DNA of 64,000 nucleotides from Halichondria panicea (taxonomy: Eukaryota > Porifera > Demospongiae > Suberitida > Halichondriidae): positions 7,284,339-7,348,338 of the forward strand of contig NC_087379.1 of assembly GCF_963675165.1 (NCBI RefSeq), in the 5' to 3' direction. The position numbers and the translations under genes are program-made. The notes beneath the pieces are model-generated. The model ran no database searches, was not told where the DNA came from, and saw only the letters and a list, made by a program, of their open reading frames with translations. Positions 45,682-56,594 of the stretch are shown in pieces; the stretch's first letter is position 1, and each line of letters starts with the position of its first letter.

Positions 45682-45895
45682 AGGTACTATAGGAACACAA
45701 GCATGAAAAAGCGCTCTGTGTACCTCTAGTTACTTCACGACAATCGGGATTATATTTTCTTGGTTTCCAATTGATACCTACTATCAGGGGGCATGTGATT
45801 CAGTAATGGGGGTAGCTCTGAGATGTATGCAATAAGTTTCCCGGGCTTTTGCGGGAGTTATGAAGAGATGCACGGAGGATGGTCCCAGAGCCACT

Positions 45896-47250
45896 ACATT
45901 GTAAAACATCACGTGAATCACTTCCGTTTCCAATCCCTCTTCTACTGACTCTATCCATACAGTGCAACAACCAAAGAGAGTAGAACTTTTGATTTTTTAC
46001 GTTTTTGTGAATATCTTCTAAACTAAATGTGATTGGAACAATTTGAGTGCAGGTACTGAAAGTTCAACTCTTGGCGCTTCCATTGGACCACCACCTGTTA
46101 CATCATATGACATCATCACTCCAAGATGGCTGCTACAATATGTGTACATTGAAAATATGTTAGGCATGAAACTATCTTATATGTTTGAGTTAAGATCTGA
46201 AATTTGTTATGCAAGTACTTCATTACCTTGCGCATCTTTTGAGCTCTTACAGAAGTGCAGGCTACTAGTAAGTTCTGAGATATACAAAGTTTTGTAAATT
46301 TATAGTGCCAAATGTGTTAGGCATTGATTTTTCGAGTTCATGCTAGTTAAGGTCTGATTTTTGGAGAGCATGCACTCCAATAGTATACTTTTCATTTGTA
46401 CTAACTTACAGGAGCTAGACCAGTCTCTTCTTTGCTAGAGCGGCCCTTCTTGTCAAAAATGGTGATTTTAGCTGATTTTCTTGGTTTCTGTTGCGTAGTA
46501 GTGTAAATTGCCACGCCCCTGTGACACATTATGACTGATTAACTGGGTGTAGTTGCAGGTTAGACATCACATGAGCTTGGATGTAGCAAATAAAGACAAG
46601 ATGATTTGTGATGTCACAAATCAATGAATATCATTGCTTACGTCAGCAAAAACGGGCAAAGAGCAGCAAAATGGAGCAAAATCACCATTTTTGACAAGAA
46701 GGGCCGCTCGAGCCAAGACAGAACTCTTTCAGCTACTGTGAGTTAGTACACACGAAAAGTATACTATTGGAGTACATGCTCTCCAAAAATCAGACCTTAA
46801 CTAGCATGAACTCGAAAAATCAATGCCTAACACATTTGGCACTATAAATTTACAAAACTTTGTATATCTCAGAACTTACTAGTAGCCTACACTTCCGTAA
46901 GAGCTCAAAAGATGTGCAAGGTAATGAAGTACTTGCATAACAAATTTCAGATCTTAACTCAAACATATAAGATAGTTTCATGCCTAACATATTTTCAATG
47001 TACACATATTGTAGCAGCCATCTTGGAGTGATGATGTCATATGATGTAACAGGTGGTGGTCCAATGGAAGCGCCAGAGTTGAACTTTCAGTACCTGCACT
47101 CAAATTGTTCCAATCACATTTAGTTTAGAAGATATTCACAAAAACGTAAAAAATCAAAAGTTCTACTCTCATTGGTTGTTGCACTGTACAGTAGATTGAA
47201 TAGGGAGAGGGATTGGAAACGGAAGTAGCGTCACATGACATTTTACATTG
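45896..47250. mobile_element. 1.35-kb foldback element with about 575-bp inverted arms
   Basis: The left arm (45896-46474) and right arm (46676-47250) are near-perfect reverse complements, for example GCGGCCCTTCTTGTCAAAAA against TTTTTGACAAGAAGGGCCGC next to the centre, and ACTTCCGTTTCCAATCCCTC against GAGGGATTGGAAACGGAAGT near the ends. The 200-bp centre is not repeated. The outer 30 bp diverge. No long ORF is kept and no target duplication is obvious. A piece of the arm recurs at 48755-48815. Confidence 0.8.
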
Positions 47251-47270
47251 AATTTGCAGCATGGCACCGA

Positions 47271-48348
47271 TAGCCTCGATCCCAGGCCGAGTTTTCGCTT
47301 TTATAACGATTAGGCGAACAACTGGGCCTGGTACTAGTTGTCTGCGCATGCGTCAGTCGTTCGTCAGATTCTGGATATTCTCGTTCACTTTTGTGACATT
47401 TATATTCGTGTACTATCGTGTACTAGAAATCAGTTCCCGTTTTATCATTATTGGAATCGATTGGAATCGATTGGAATGGCTCTTAGCTGAAGCTTCTCTC
47501 TTCTCTGAAGCTTATTCTGAAGACTGAACAACAAGGGAAGAGGTATAAAGCTTTGTCAAGCTTGTTAAGGTCAGATATTTTTGTGTGGGCCCTATGGCCG
47601 GCTATGCTATCAAGTCTTGTTCATGTTTGGCAAGAATGTAGGTAGACTATAGTTTCATCATTAATATGGTGGATCAAGTGAAGAGTGTGAGCTAGAGAAC
47701 TTGGTGCTGCCATCATCAGCTCGTCGACAATGACACTATAACCGAGAAATTTCTACACGTATTTAAAATGTCTACTTCTCTGTACAGGAGCAATGGCTAA
47801 TATCCAGCTGTCCCAACAGTGCTCCTCTTGGCTATACTAACGGACGAGACTGGACAGTTTGGGGTAAGGGTTTAACCGTCTTTGGTTTCTTTTAATATTG
47901 TCCTATACTCACAGACACAGGACTGGAGTATGACCTGCTCATTCGAGCGTTGCTGGGTAGCTCAGAGACATCAAGAGAATCTACGTTTTCTGAAGCAATG
48001 AGTTACGAGTTGGGGCCTAGAATCAGAGAAGTCCAGCAGCCTGCTAAATCTTTTTGAAACGTAATTTGAAGGCATTCAATCATCCTGAAGTTGCCCTGGG
48101 TCACTGTAATTGTGCTGCAGCACAACTGGCAACTCCCCAGGCCTTTGTGAAGCAGCTCCCTATGTGCATCTTTTGTGTACTCACTCTGTGCATTTTCTGT
48201 GTACAAATTTCGATTATTGATTTATTAAATATTTTTGCCGACCACAAATATACAATGAAAATTTGACGCATGCGCAGACAACTAGTACCAGGCCCAGTTG
48301 TTCGCCTAACCGTTATAAAAGCGAAAACTCGGCCTGGGATCGAGGCTA
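47271..48348. mobile_element. 1.08-kb non-autonomous MULE-like element
   Basis: It begins TAGCCTCGATCCCAGGCCGA and ends with its reverse complement. The terminal repeats reach about 80 bp and include GGCCTGGTACTAGTTGTCTG and CGCATGCGTCA. The flanks are TGGCACCGA and GGCACCAGA, a 9-bp duplication with one slip. No transposase ORF is present. The inside (about 47790-48055) has exon-like sequence with a GGGGTAAGGG donor and a CTCACAGACACAG acceptor, so it may carry a captured gene fragment. Confidence 0.75.
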
Positions 48349-48754
48349 GGCACCAGAGAGCCTTTGATGTCAATCCGTGTTACGGTGCTCAACACGCGGG
48401 AAACAATGTTTCATGAATAATGATCACTACAAGATATTCAGAGCCCCCCTAAAATGTCATTCTCATGCCCCCTAATGGTGAGCATCAGTTGGAAAAGAAA
48501 AAATACATTTTTGACTTTTGTGAAGAGAGCTAGAGGTACAAAACACGCTATGAGATCTTTATGTACCTAGAATGCTTCTAATATAGCTAAGACTGTGCAA
48601 CTCATCGGTGTACTGTGTCCCATATGGTCTCAAGTGTCAGTTGGAAGTGCAAGTTTTAGTACAAATGCAGTATAATCTAGCAGACAAGATTTTACCAACG
48701 TTAGATACACAGCCTCGATTAAACCCCGGCGTAGCGCGGATATAATTCGGGGTA

Positions 48755-48815
48755 ACTTCCGTTTCCAATTCCTCTCCGTATTCAATCTATGCTCTATCTA
48801 CATGTATGCTGTAAT
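48755..48815. repeat. Fragment related to the foldback arm
   Basis: ACTTCCGTTTCCAATTCCTC and ATTCAATCTATGCTCTATCT resemble 45929-45965 at the end of the 1.35-kb inverted repeat. It lies 75 bp before TRAF copy 10. Confidence 0.5.
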
Positions 48816-48888
48816 GTAGGTTAGAATGCATGTGACTGTCATGGGGCATGCATCCCACACTATACACAACAGTTCAGTTACAAAGAAA

Positions 48889-50310
48889 ATGGCAGCATTA
48901 AACCCTGACAATCAGCAACAAGCTGACAAGAGAATAATAGGATTCGATTGTGAGTTTGTGAAGCCACCACCTTCGGAATACATCCAGTCACAGTGTCCAG
49001 TTTGTCTCCAGATTATTCGAGAGCCCCACCAGGTCACATGCTGTGGAAAGAAGTTTTGCAAAGCTTGTATTGAACACATCAAAGCAATTAAAAAATCGTG
49101 CCCAACCTGCAATAAAAATGAGTTTTTGTATTTCCCAGACACATGTTTGAAACAATCACTCTATGGACTTAACATTCGCTGTGGCCACCAGAAAGACGGG
49201 TGTGAGTGGACGGGGGAACTGAGACAGCTTGATGAGCACCTCAACACAGATCCAGAGCCAGAGAAACAACTCGATGGATGTAAGTTTGTTAAATTCGATT
49301 GCATCTATAGATGCGGAAACCACCAGCAGCGAAGGTACATTCAAAACCACCGAATTAAGGATTGCCCCAAACGATTATTCGATTGTGAGCACTGCCAAGA
49401 TTACAAGTCTACCTATGATAATGTCACCAACAACCACTGGCCTGTGTGTGGGTCCTTCCCTGTTCCCTGCCCTAACCAGTGTGGTTCAACTATCCAACGT
49501 CAGAATATAGACAGCCATGTTGCCAATGAGTGCCCCCTGGCCACCATCAACTGTGACTTCCACCACGTAGGCTGTGCTGTGAAACTCCCTCGACAAGACA
49601 TGCCAGAACACCTGAGAGAGAACCTACTCACACACATCTCTCTATTAGCCACCAGTCATACCAAGCAACAAGCTGAGATAACAAATTTGAAAGCTGAGAA
49701 TGATACTTTAAAAAGAAAACATAAAAACTTCGGGCACAATTACCAATATCTGGAAGCTGAAAATAGAAGACTTAAAACTAAATTAGAACCATTACAACAA
49801 TTGCTCAAGACTGCACCTCCCATCGTGAACTCCAGACCTCCCATCGTGAACTCTAGACCTCTTGGTCCCCCTGTCCTTACACTGACCAACTTCCAACAGC
49901 ACAAGAGAGATGGTGATGAGTGGTTCTCCCCTTCAGTCTACACCCACCATCAGGGCTACAAGATCTGTCTTAAAGTGTATGCTAACGGCTATAGCACTGG
50001 TAAAGGAACACACGTCTCTGTGGGTGTGTATTTCATGAGAGGAGAGTTTGACGATTCTCTGAAATGGCCATTTCGTGGTGTGATTTCATGGCAACTAATG
50101 GACCAGGTCAATGGCGAGGATCATAGCACCCACACCACACCCTATAGTGACAAAATACCTAACACGCACTGTAACAAAGTGACAAAGGGAGAGAGATCAA
50201 AGAATGGGTTGGGACTTCAAAAGTTCATTGCTCATACTGAACTGGAGCCCAAGTATTTACGAAATGATACCCTTCTCTTCCAAATACACAAAATAGAACT
50301 GAAAAAATAG
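48889..50310 (+). CDS. TRAF-like protein, copy 10 (open)
   Basis: The 473-aa product starts at ATG 48889 by comparison with other copies; the frame is open upstream to 48826 but that extension has no match. The finger is CPVCLQIIREPHQVTCCGKK, FCKACI. The residues after it are unusual (NKNEFLYFPDTCLKQSLYGL). The coiled coil is type B (ITNLKAENDTLKRKHKNFGH, YQYLEAENRRLKTKLEPLQQ), and the linker PPIVNSRP is doubled in tandem by a 24-bp duplication. The MATH domain ends LLFQIHKIELKK, as in copies 2 and 14. It is the first copy to the right of the transposon block. Confidence 0.94.
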   Translation: MAALNPDNQQQADKRIIGFDCEFVKPPPSEYIQSQCPVCLQIIREPHQVTCCGKKFCKACIEHIKAIKKSCPTCNKNEFLYFPDTCLKQSLYGLNIRCGHQKDGCEWTGELRQLDEHLNTDPEPEKQLDGCKFVKFDCIYRCGNHQQRRYIQNHRIKDCPKRLFDCEHCQDYKSTYDNVTNNHWPVCGSFPVPCPNQCGSTIQRQNIDSHVANECPLATINCDFHHVGCAVKLPRQDMPEHLRENLLTHISLLATSHTKQQAEITNLKAENDTLKRKHKNFGHNYQYLEAENRRLKTKLEPLQQLLKTAPPIVNSRPPIVNSRPLGPPVLTLTNFQQHKRDGDEWFSPSVYTHHQGYKICLKVYANGYSTGKGTHVSVGVYFMRGEFDDSLKWPFRGVISWQLMDQVNGEDHSTHTTPYSDKIPNTHCNKVTKGERSKNGLGLQKFIAHTELEPKYLRNDTLLFQIHKIELKK

Positions 50311-51446
50311 TTTCACAAACTTACATACATTGCTATTAAAACTAGTGTTCAAGCTGGCGCTGTGCTAATGCCTCTCGCCATGTTTTTGCTTTCGCTTAAA
50401 AGTATTAGAGTGTTATATTAGTATTAAAGTTAGCTTATCTATATAAAGTCACTGAGAAGAAAAGACTTATTTACATGCATCTATTGTTGTATTATGTGGC
50501 TTACCAGGACCTCAAGAAAGAAGAAAATTGATTCTTCCAGGATCTGTAGTTTAGTGTATATAATATCTAAGAAAAGACCTGTGTACATGCATATTGTTAT
50601 CTATATTGTTATATGGTAGTGTTTTGTGGCTTACCAGGCCCTCAAGACAAAGATGATTCTGCCAGGAGGATCTTACATGTGGGGAATGAGCGCGCATGCG
50701 CATTACATCCACAGGAATAATTAAAGGGTGTGTCCAAAGAGATCAATTTCACAAATGGCTACTGCTAGCTAGCTGTTTTAACAGATATTTTCTGAGTATT
50801 GTAGCTAACAAAAAGCTAGCGCTTTAGTGCAAGGCTAACTCATATGTTGAATAGAAAGTTTGTGCGAACAGATGATGCTATGAAAGATTCTGAAGAGACT
50901 GCAACAGCCTTCAATGTGAGTCAAACTAGCCATAACTCGAGAAAGAAGCTTTAGTTTGCTAATCCACGAATCAAAATCCAAGAGAACGTGGCTAGAAGCC
51001 TATAGAAGCTGTTAGTTTTCGTTACATTGCAACCGTTGAGCAGTTATAGCTGGAATACACACACAGACAGACAGACAGACAGACAGACACACAGTTAGCC
51101 TCGATCCCAGGCCGAGTTTTCGCTTTTATAACGGTTAGGCGAACAGCTACGCCTCGAGGCATAACTAGACATTATGTTGAACATCATGGTGTTGATTATT
51201 GTTTGCTATAGAATTTATTCGTTACATGTAGATAACGAACATTTCAGGAAGAACTTATAGTGCGATAAACTATATAAAAGGGGCAGTATAGATCAGCATG
51301 ACAATTAACTTCTATTATAACGTATACTCATAATATTATTATATACCTATACATGATATAATAACGACAGAAGAGATAGCACACACTGAGAGTATAAATT
51401 CTCTGAGTCTCTGCATGTGCATGACCCAGTCACACTAATTTCACAG
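50311..51446. other. Spacer after TRAF copy 10
   Basis: It contains the 3' flank of a type-B copy (partly matching 25.6-25.8 kb at 51175-51350), the dispersed repeat copy B (50822-51155), a (GACA)n tract near 51066, and the start of the segmental duplication of the GPR143 region at about 51360. Confidence 0.5.
51096..51148. mobile_element. Half-copy of the TAGCCTCG hairpin element
   Basis: TAGCCTCGATCCCAGGCCGA through ACGGTTAGGCGAACA is present once, without its mirrored arm, inserted into dispersed repeat copy B between CACACAG and CTACGCCTCGAGGC. Confidence 0.7.
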
Positions 51447-52345
51447 CACTGGGTATTCAGTTTCTTCTGGTACAATGCCACTTATTTCTAGACCCTCTTC
51501 TTTGCTGTTGATGTGTACAACACCAATTAAACATGGCAGCAAGTGGAAGCTTGGCTGCTCGCATTTCTTCACCTGGTTCTTTTGTTTTTTGTACATCACT
51601 GGCAGCTTGTGCTCACTGTGGACCTGTCCTCCTTATCTGGAGTAAGTTTGATTGCTCCTGTTTCAATACAATTTATCGATTTCTAATAAGGGTTTTTGCA
51701 TGCAAAGTTATTTTGCTCTGTATTGTGCAGTTGTGCTGAGGATTCGTTGTGCATCATCAGTCACTTCATGTGCACACTGGGACCTCTCATTATCATCATG
51801 CTAGCACTACCACTATTCTACGTATCCACTTGGAAACACTCACCCCATAGACTATTATATGCACTGAAATTATGTTGTCCAGAAACGCTCAATCATTGAT
51901 GGCTGCATGTCACCATTTCACTTTCTTTCTGTGTAGTGAATCGGATTGCCAACATGTCCAGTAATATCTCGGTGGCTGATGTCTGGAGGAAAGAGAAAGA
52001 GTTGTCGAGGAGGAAGATACTCAGCATCATTCTAGTCTTCTACCTCTGGTGAGTGAGTGGGATGGAGCTCTAAACCAATCAACATTACATCATCTAAGCT
52101 TATACCATGAACTTGTATATAGCTGATACCACCCCCCCCCCCAGGCAATACTGAACCCTCTACAAGGACTGCTCAATGCTATAGCCTATGGTGGAGTATG
52201 CACCACATTCTGCACCTGGGTACGCAACAAGTACTCATCACCAGAGAACATCTACGTGTCCAGTTGGAGTGGTGAGTACATTGACGTCGACTTTCGAGTG
52301 AACAAGGGCGAGATTCACCGAGCAAAGAGAGCCAAGGCTGTCTGA
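51447..52345 (+). pseudogene. Partial duplicate of GPR143 (exons 3-5 and 7)
   Basis: It matches GPR143 exons 20576-20760, 20850-20959, 21070-21181 and 21577-21777 with their introns at high identity. The first two exons and the exon corresponding to 21235-21370 are missing; the last one is lost by a deletion that joins the flanking introns. A TAG replaces Trp of YFWTLFF near 51490, three bases are gained in HWVFxFFW and a few in YNTNxKHG. The last exon is still open (to GEIHRAKRAKAV). It is non-functional as a receptor. Confidence 0.92.
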
Positions 52346-52994
52346 GACTCCGTGGCACTGACAATATTATTTTTAACGCTATTTTGGAACTGTTTCGTTT
52401 GAGTTCATTTCATGTAAGTACATAATTAAATTGCAGTTCAATAACTAAATTTTATACAAGTGAAGAAGTAGATTTATTATTACAAAGCAAAAATATTCAA
52501 CTACTCTTGATAAGCAACCACAGATTCAAAATTATTTATGAGAAAACATAGTAATTATAGCTATTCATGCACTCCTGGCTATATACATTTATATAGGTAT
52601 GAAGCAGGCTCGGCCTCGTGCTCTGGATCCTCAATGTTGCCATAGTAACTGAGGGGGTAGTTACAGGTCAGGTTGGCCAGGACTGAATACCAGGGTGTGC
52701 CGGGAGAATCTGGTGTGTGTGTGTGTGTGGGGGGGGGGAGGATGATTATATAATTTTTGTTAGTCAATATCAGGAGTGTCTATATATAGCACAATTGGAA
52801 TGAATTTTGTTACTGTCTAATGTGGGGGTTAGAATGCATGTGACTATCACATGCACAAGGCAAAACATAGTTACACCAAAGATCAATGTTCTTGAGTATG
52901 CTGAGTATTAAAACTGTGGGCTGTGGTATAACCATGCATTAACAGAACTATCAAAAAGGGGTATAATATAGATCTAGTTATAGTTAGAAAGAAA
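52346..52994. other. Spacer between the GPR143 duplicate and TRAF copy 11
   Basis: It copies 21778-22408: AT-rich 3' flank, the minus-strand exon-like piece at 52585-52730 (SVLANLTCNYPLSYYGN, IEDPEHEAEPASYLY), a (GT)n-G tract and the 5' flank of the TRAF gene with AATGCATGTGACTATCACAT. Confidence 0.65.
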
Positions 52995-54335
52995 ATGGCA
53001 GCTCAGAATCCCAACAACCAGCAACGATCTGGCAAAAAGAGAAGAATAGGATTCGATTGTGAGTTTCTCGAACCTCCACCAAAACGATACGTTCAGTCTG
53101 AGTGTCCAGTTTGTCTCCAGATCATTCGAGAGTCCCACCAGGTCACATGCTGTGGAAAGAAGTTTTGCAAAACATGTATTGAACACATCAAAGCAATTCA
53201 AAAGCCATGCCCAACTTGCAACGAAGAGGACTTTTTGAATTTCCCTGACAAAGGTTTGAAACAATCACTCTACAGTTTGAAAGTTCGCTGTAGCCACCAG
53301 AAAGACGGGTGTGAGTGGATGGGGGATTTGAGACAGCTTGATGAGCACCTCAACACAGATCCACGACCAGAGAAACAACTCGATGGATGCAAATTTTTTG
53401 AGATTGATTGCATCTATAAATGCGGGAAACATCAGCAGCGAAGGTACATTCAAGTCCACCGAATTAAGGATTGCCCTAAACGACAATTCGGTTGTGAGCA
53501 CTGCCATTATTACAAGTCTACCTATGATGATGTCACCAACAACCACTGGCCTGTGTGTGGGTCCTTCCCTGTCCCCTGCCCTAACCAGTGTGGTTCAACT
53601 ATCCAACGTCAGAATATAGACAGCCATGTTGCCGATGAGTGCCCCCTGACCACCATCAACTGTGACTTCCACCACGTAGGCTGTGCTGTGAAACTCCCTC
53701 GACAAGACATGCCAGAACACATGAGAGAGAACCTACTCACACACATCTCTCTATTGGCAACCAGTCATGCCAAGCAACAAGACAAAATCACAAGTCTGGA
53801 AACTGAAAATAGAACACTTAAAACTGAGTTGAAACCATTACAACAACTGCTCAAGACTGCACCTTTCATCGTGAACTCTAGACCTCTTGGTCCACTGGAG
53901 CCCCCTGTCCTTACGATGACTAACTTTCAACAACACAAGAGAGATGACAATTGTTGGTTCTCCCTTCCAGTCTACACTCACTATCAGCTGGGCTACAAGA
54001 TCTGTCTCAGAGTGGACGCTAACGGCTGTGGCCCTGGTAAAGGAACATACGTCTCTGTGGGTGTATTCTTTATGAGAGGAGTATTTGACGATTCTCTGAA
54101 ATGGCCGTTTTGTGGTGTGATTTCATTTCAACTACTGGACCAGGTCAATGGCGAGGATCATAAAACACACACTCTCACCTATGATGACAAAATACCTAAC
54201 GAGTACTGTGCCAGAGTGAGGGAGGGAGAGAGGGGAATGGGGCGGGGAGACCCAAAGTTCATTGCTCACTCTAAACTGGAGCCCAAGTATTTACGAAATG
54301 ACACTCTTCTTTTCCAAATACACAAAGCTAAGTAG
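52995..54335 (+). CDS. TRAF-like protein, copy 11 (open, altered C-terminus)
   Basis: The 446-aa product is nearly identical to copy 1 through the zinc fingers (MAAQNPNNQQRSGKKRRIGF, type-A coiled coil LETENRTLKTELKPLQQLL). The finger reads TCCGKKFCKTCI. The MATH domain differs from copy 1 (NCWFSLPVYTHYQLGYKICL, one residue inserted; GVFDDSLKWPFCGVISFQLL) and resembles other copies, so it is mosaic. The end is HKAK with stop, because AAAGCTAAGTAG replaces AAAGTAGAACTGAAGTAG. Copies 1 and 11 are each preceded by GPR143 sequence. Confidence 0.94.
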   Translation: MAAQNPNNQQRSGKKRRIGFDCEFLEPPPKRYVQSECPVCLQIIRESHQVTCCGKKFCKTCIEHIKAIQKPCPTCNEEDFLNFPDKGLKQSLYSLKVRCSHQKDGCEWMGDLRQLDEHLNTDPRPEKQLDGCKFFEIDCIYKCGKHQQRRYIQVHRIKDCPKRQFGCEHCHYYKSTYDDVTNNHWPVCGSFPVPCPNQCGSTIQRQNIDSHVADECPLTTINCDFHHVGCAVKLPRQDMPEHMRENLLTHISLLATSHAKQQDKITSLETENRTLKTELKPLQQLLKTAPFIVNSRPLGPLEPPVLTMTNFQQHKRDDNCWFSLPVYTHYQLGYKICLRVDANGCGPGKGTYVSVGVFFMRGVFDDSLKWPFCGVISFQLLDQVNGEDHKTHTLTYDDKIPNEYCARVREGERGMGRGDPKFIAHSKLEPKYLRNDTLLFQIHKAK

Positions 54336-55199
54336 AACTGAACTATTAGATTATAATCTATGTACAGACAATTATTTCACAAACGTACTAGTCATGATTA
54401 TTTTATCTGTGTACTGATAATATATACATTTAGCTCTACACGATAATTGTTCATTTTGGTAACAAAAATTTAACTTTTGATAAACAGTATAAGGATGGTA
54501 GTGTCCAGTCAGTTTGTTGGGCAATGGGTACGATAAATTGTACGGTGACCGAAAAGGATCGAAAAATTGCTGACCGTTCTTTGTCTAACCGCTTGCACAT
54601 GGTTAAACTTACTTTTGGTTGTAGGAGGTAGGGGGTGATCCTTCTCGGCCACTGATATATACATGTACCCATATACACAGACCCCCTCTCATACTCACGT
54701 GGTTCCATTCTCTGTGTGCTCCTACAGTTGACATGGACAGCACAAGACTGGACCAGATGAGTCAGACACTCGTGATTGCCCTACAGCAATGAACACATGT
54801 AACACTCAATCACATCAAAGGAACGACTGGTTACCTTGGTGATGGTCTGTAGTAACCAGATTTACTAAACATATGTTATTTAATTATCGTTAATGATTTG
54901 TAATAAAAATGTGAGACTATAATGGGTAAGAATTGTGTGAGATATCAAAAGACTATATAGCTATATAATAGGAAAAATAGACTATGTATCAGTATTAGGC
55001 AACATTTTGAGCATAATTAGGCAGGCGGTATTGTCCCATTGTGCATGTCAACCAACTTATTATGGACTGCACCTAATATACATGGGTTAGAATGCATGCA
55101 TGTGACTGTACCGCATGATCTCCACAATGTATCAAAGAGCTTATAATACAAGCTATTATGTTTTGTACGTGAAAGTTAAATGTACAAAAACTGTCAGAA
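54336..55199. other. Spacer between TRAF copies 11 and 12
   Basis: It contains a shortened X1 relic on - (54710-54860) and from 55000 a flank shared with copy 14 (GGCAGGCGGTATTGTCCCAT, TGTACAAAAACTGTCAGAAA) just before the ATG. Confidence 0.5.
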
Positions 55200-56594
55200 A
55201 TGGCAACACTGAACCCCAACAACCAGCAACAAGCTGACAAGAGAATAATAGGATTCGATTGTAAGTTTTTGAAGCCACCACCTTCGGAATACATCCAGTC
55301 ACAGTGCCCAATTTGTCTCCAGATCATTCGAGAGCCCCACCAGGTCACATGCTGTGGAAAGAAGTTTTGCAAAGCTTGTATTGAACACATCAAAGCCATT
55401 AAAAAGCCGTGCCCAACTTGCAACGAGAAATTTTCAAGTTTTTCTGATAAGGCTTTGAAACAATCTCTCTACAGTTCGAAAGTTCGATGTAAGCTATCAG
55501 AAAGACGGGTGTGAGTGGACGGGGGAACTGAGACAGCTTGACAAACACCTCAACACAGATCCACAGCCAGAAAAACGGTTTGAAGGTTGTCAGTTTGTTG
55601 AGATTAATTGCATTTGTAATTGCAGGGACCAACTGCAACGAAGGTACATTCTAAACCACTAAATTAAGGATTGCCCCAAACGTCCATTCAGTTGTGAGCA
55701 CTGCCATGATTACAAGTCTACCTATGATGATGTCACCAACAACCACTGGCCGGTGTGTGGGTCCTTCCTGTCCCCTGCCCTAACCAGTGTGGTTCAACTA
55801 TCCAACGTCAAAATATAGACAGCCATGTTGCCGATGAATGCCCCCTGATCACCATCAACTGTGACTTCCACCATGTAGGCTGTGCTGTGAAACTCCTTCG
55901 ACAAGACATGCCAGAACACCTGAGAGAGAACCTACTCACACACATCTCTCTATTAGCCACCAGCCATGCAAAGCAACAAGACAAAATCAACAGACTGGAA
56001 GCTGAGAACAATACTTTAAAGAGCAAACAAGGTCACTTAGAACAGAATTACCAATCTCTGAAAGCTGAAAATAGAATACTTAAAACTGAATTGGAGCCAA
56101 TGCAACAACTGCAACAGCTGCTCAAGACTGCACCTCCCATCGTGAACTCTAGACCTCTTGGTCCACTGGAGCCCCCTGTCCTTACAATGACCAACTTCCA
56201 ACAGCACAAGAGAGATTACGATCAATGGTACTCCCCTCCAGTCTACACCCACTATAAGGGCTACAAGATCTGTCTCAGAGTGGACGCTAACGGCTCAAAC
56301 TTTGGTAAAGGAACACACGTCTCTGTGTATGTGTTCTTCATGAGAGGAGAGTTTGACGATTCTTTGAAATGGCCGTTTCGTGGTGCGATTTCAGTGCAAC
56401 TACTGGACCAGGTGAACGGCAAGGATCATGAAACATACACAACACCTAATGGGAGCTGTGCCAGAGTGACAGAGGGAGAGAAATCAACAGGGGCGTGGGA
56501 ATAATCAAGGTTCATTGCTCACACTAAACTGGAGCCTAAGTATTTACGAAATGACACCCTTCTCTTACAAATAAACAAAGTAGAACTGAAGTAG
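55200..56594 (+). pseudogene. TRAF-like pseudogene, copy 12
   Basis: The first 97 codons through the RING-like finger are open; one base is gained near 55489 (GTAAGCTATCAG for GTAGCCATCAG), a TAA lies near 55660 in place of Gln of NHQIKDC, one C is lost near 55769, and a TAA near 56503 replaces Tyr of WEYSRF. The coiled coil is type D and the MATH domain is the YDQWYSPPVYTHY subtype. The 5' half resembles copies 13 and 7 and the 3' half copy 8. Confidence 0.92.

Noticed and set aside
45896-47250. Polinton, retroviral or LTR element in the block at 43-49 kb
   Set aside because: No long direct repeats, reverse transcriptase, integrase or capsid-type ORF is visible; the repeats are inverted and non-coding.
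48003-48373. Minus-strand ORFs at the end of the 1.08-kb element
   Set aside because: They run across the terminal inverted repeat and reappear at the other end (47125-47349) only because of the repeat.
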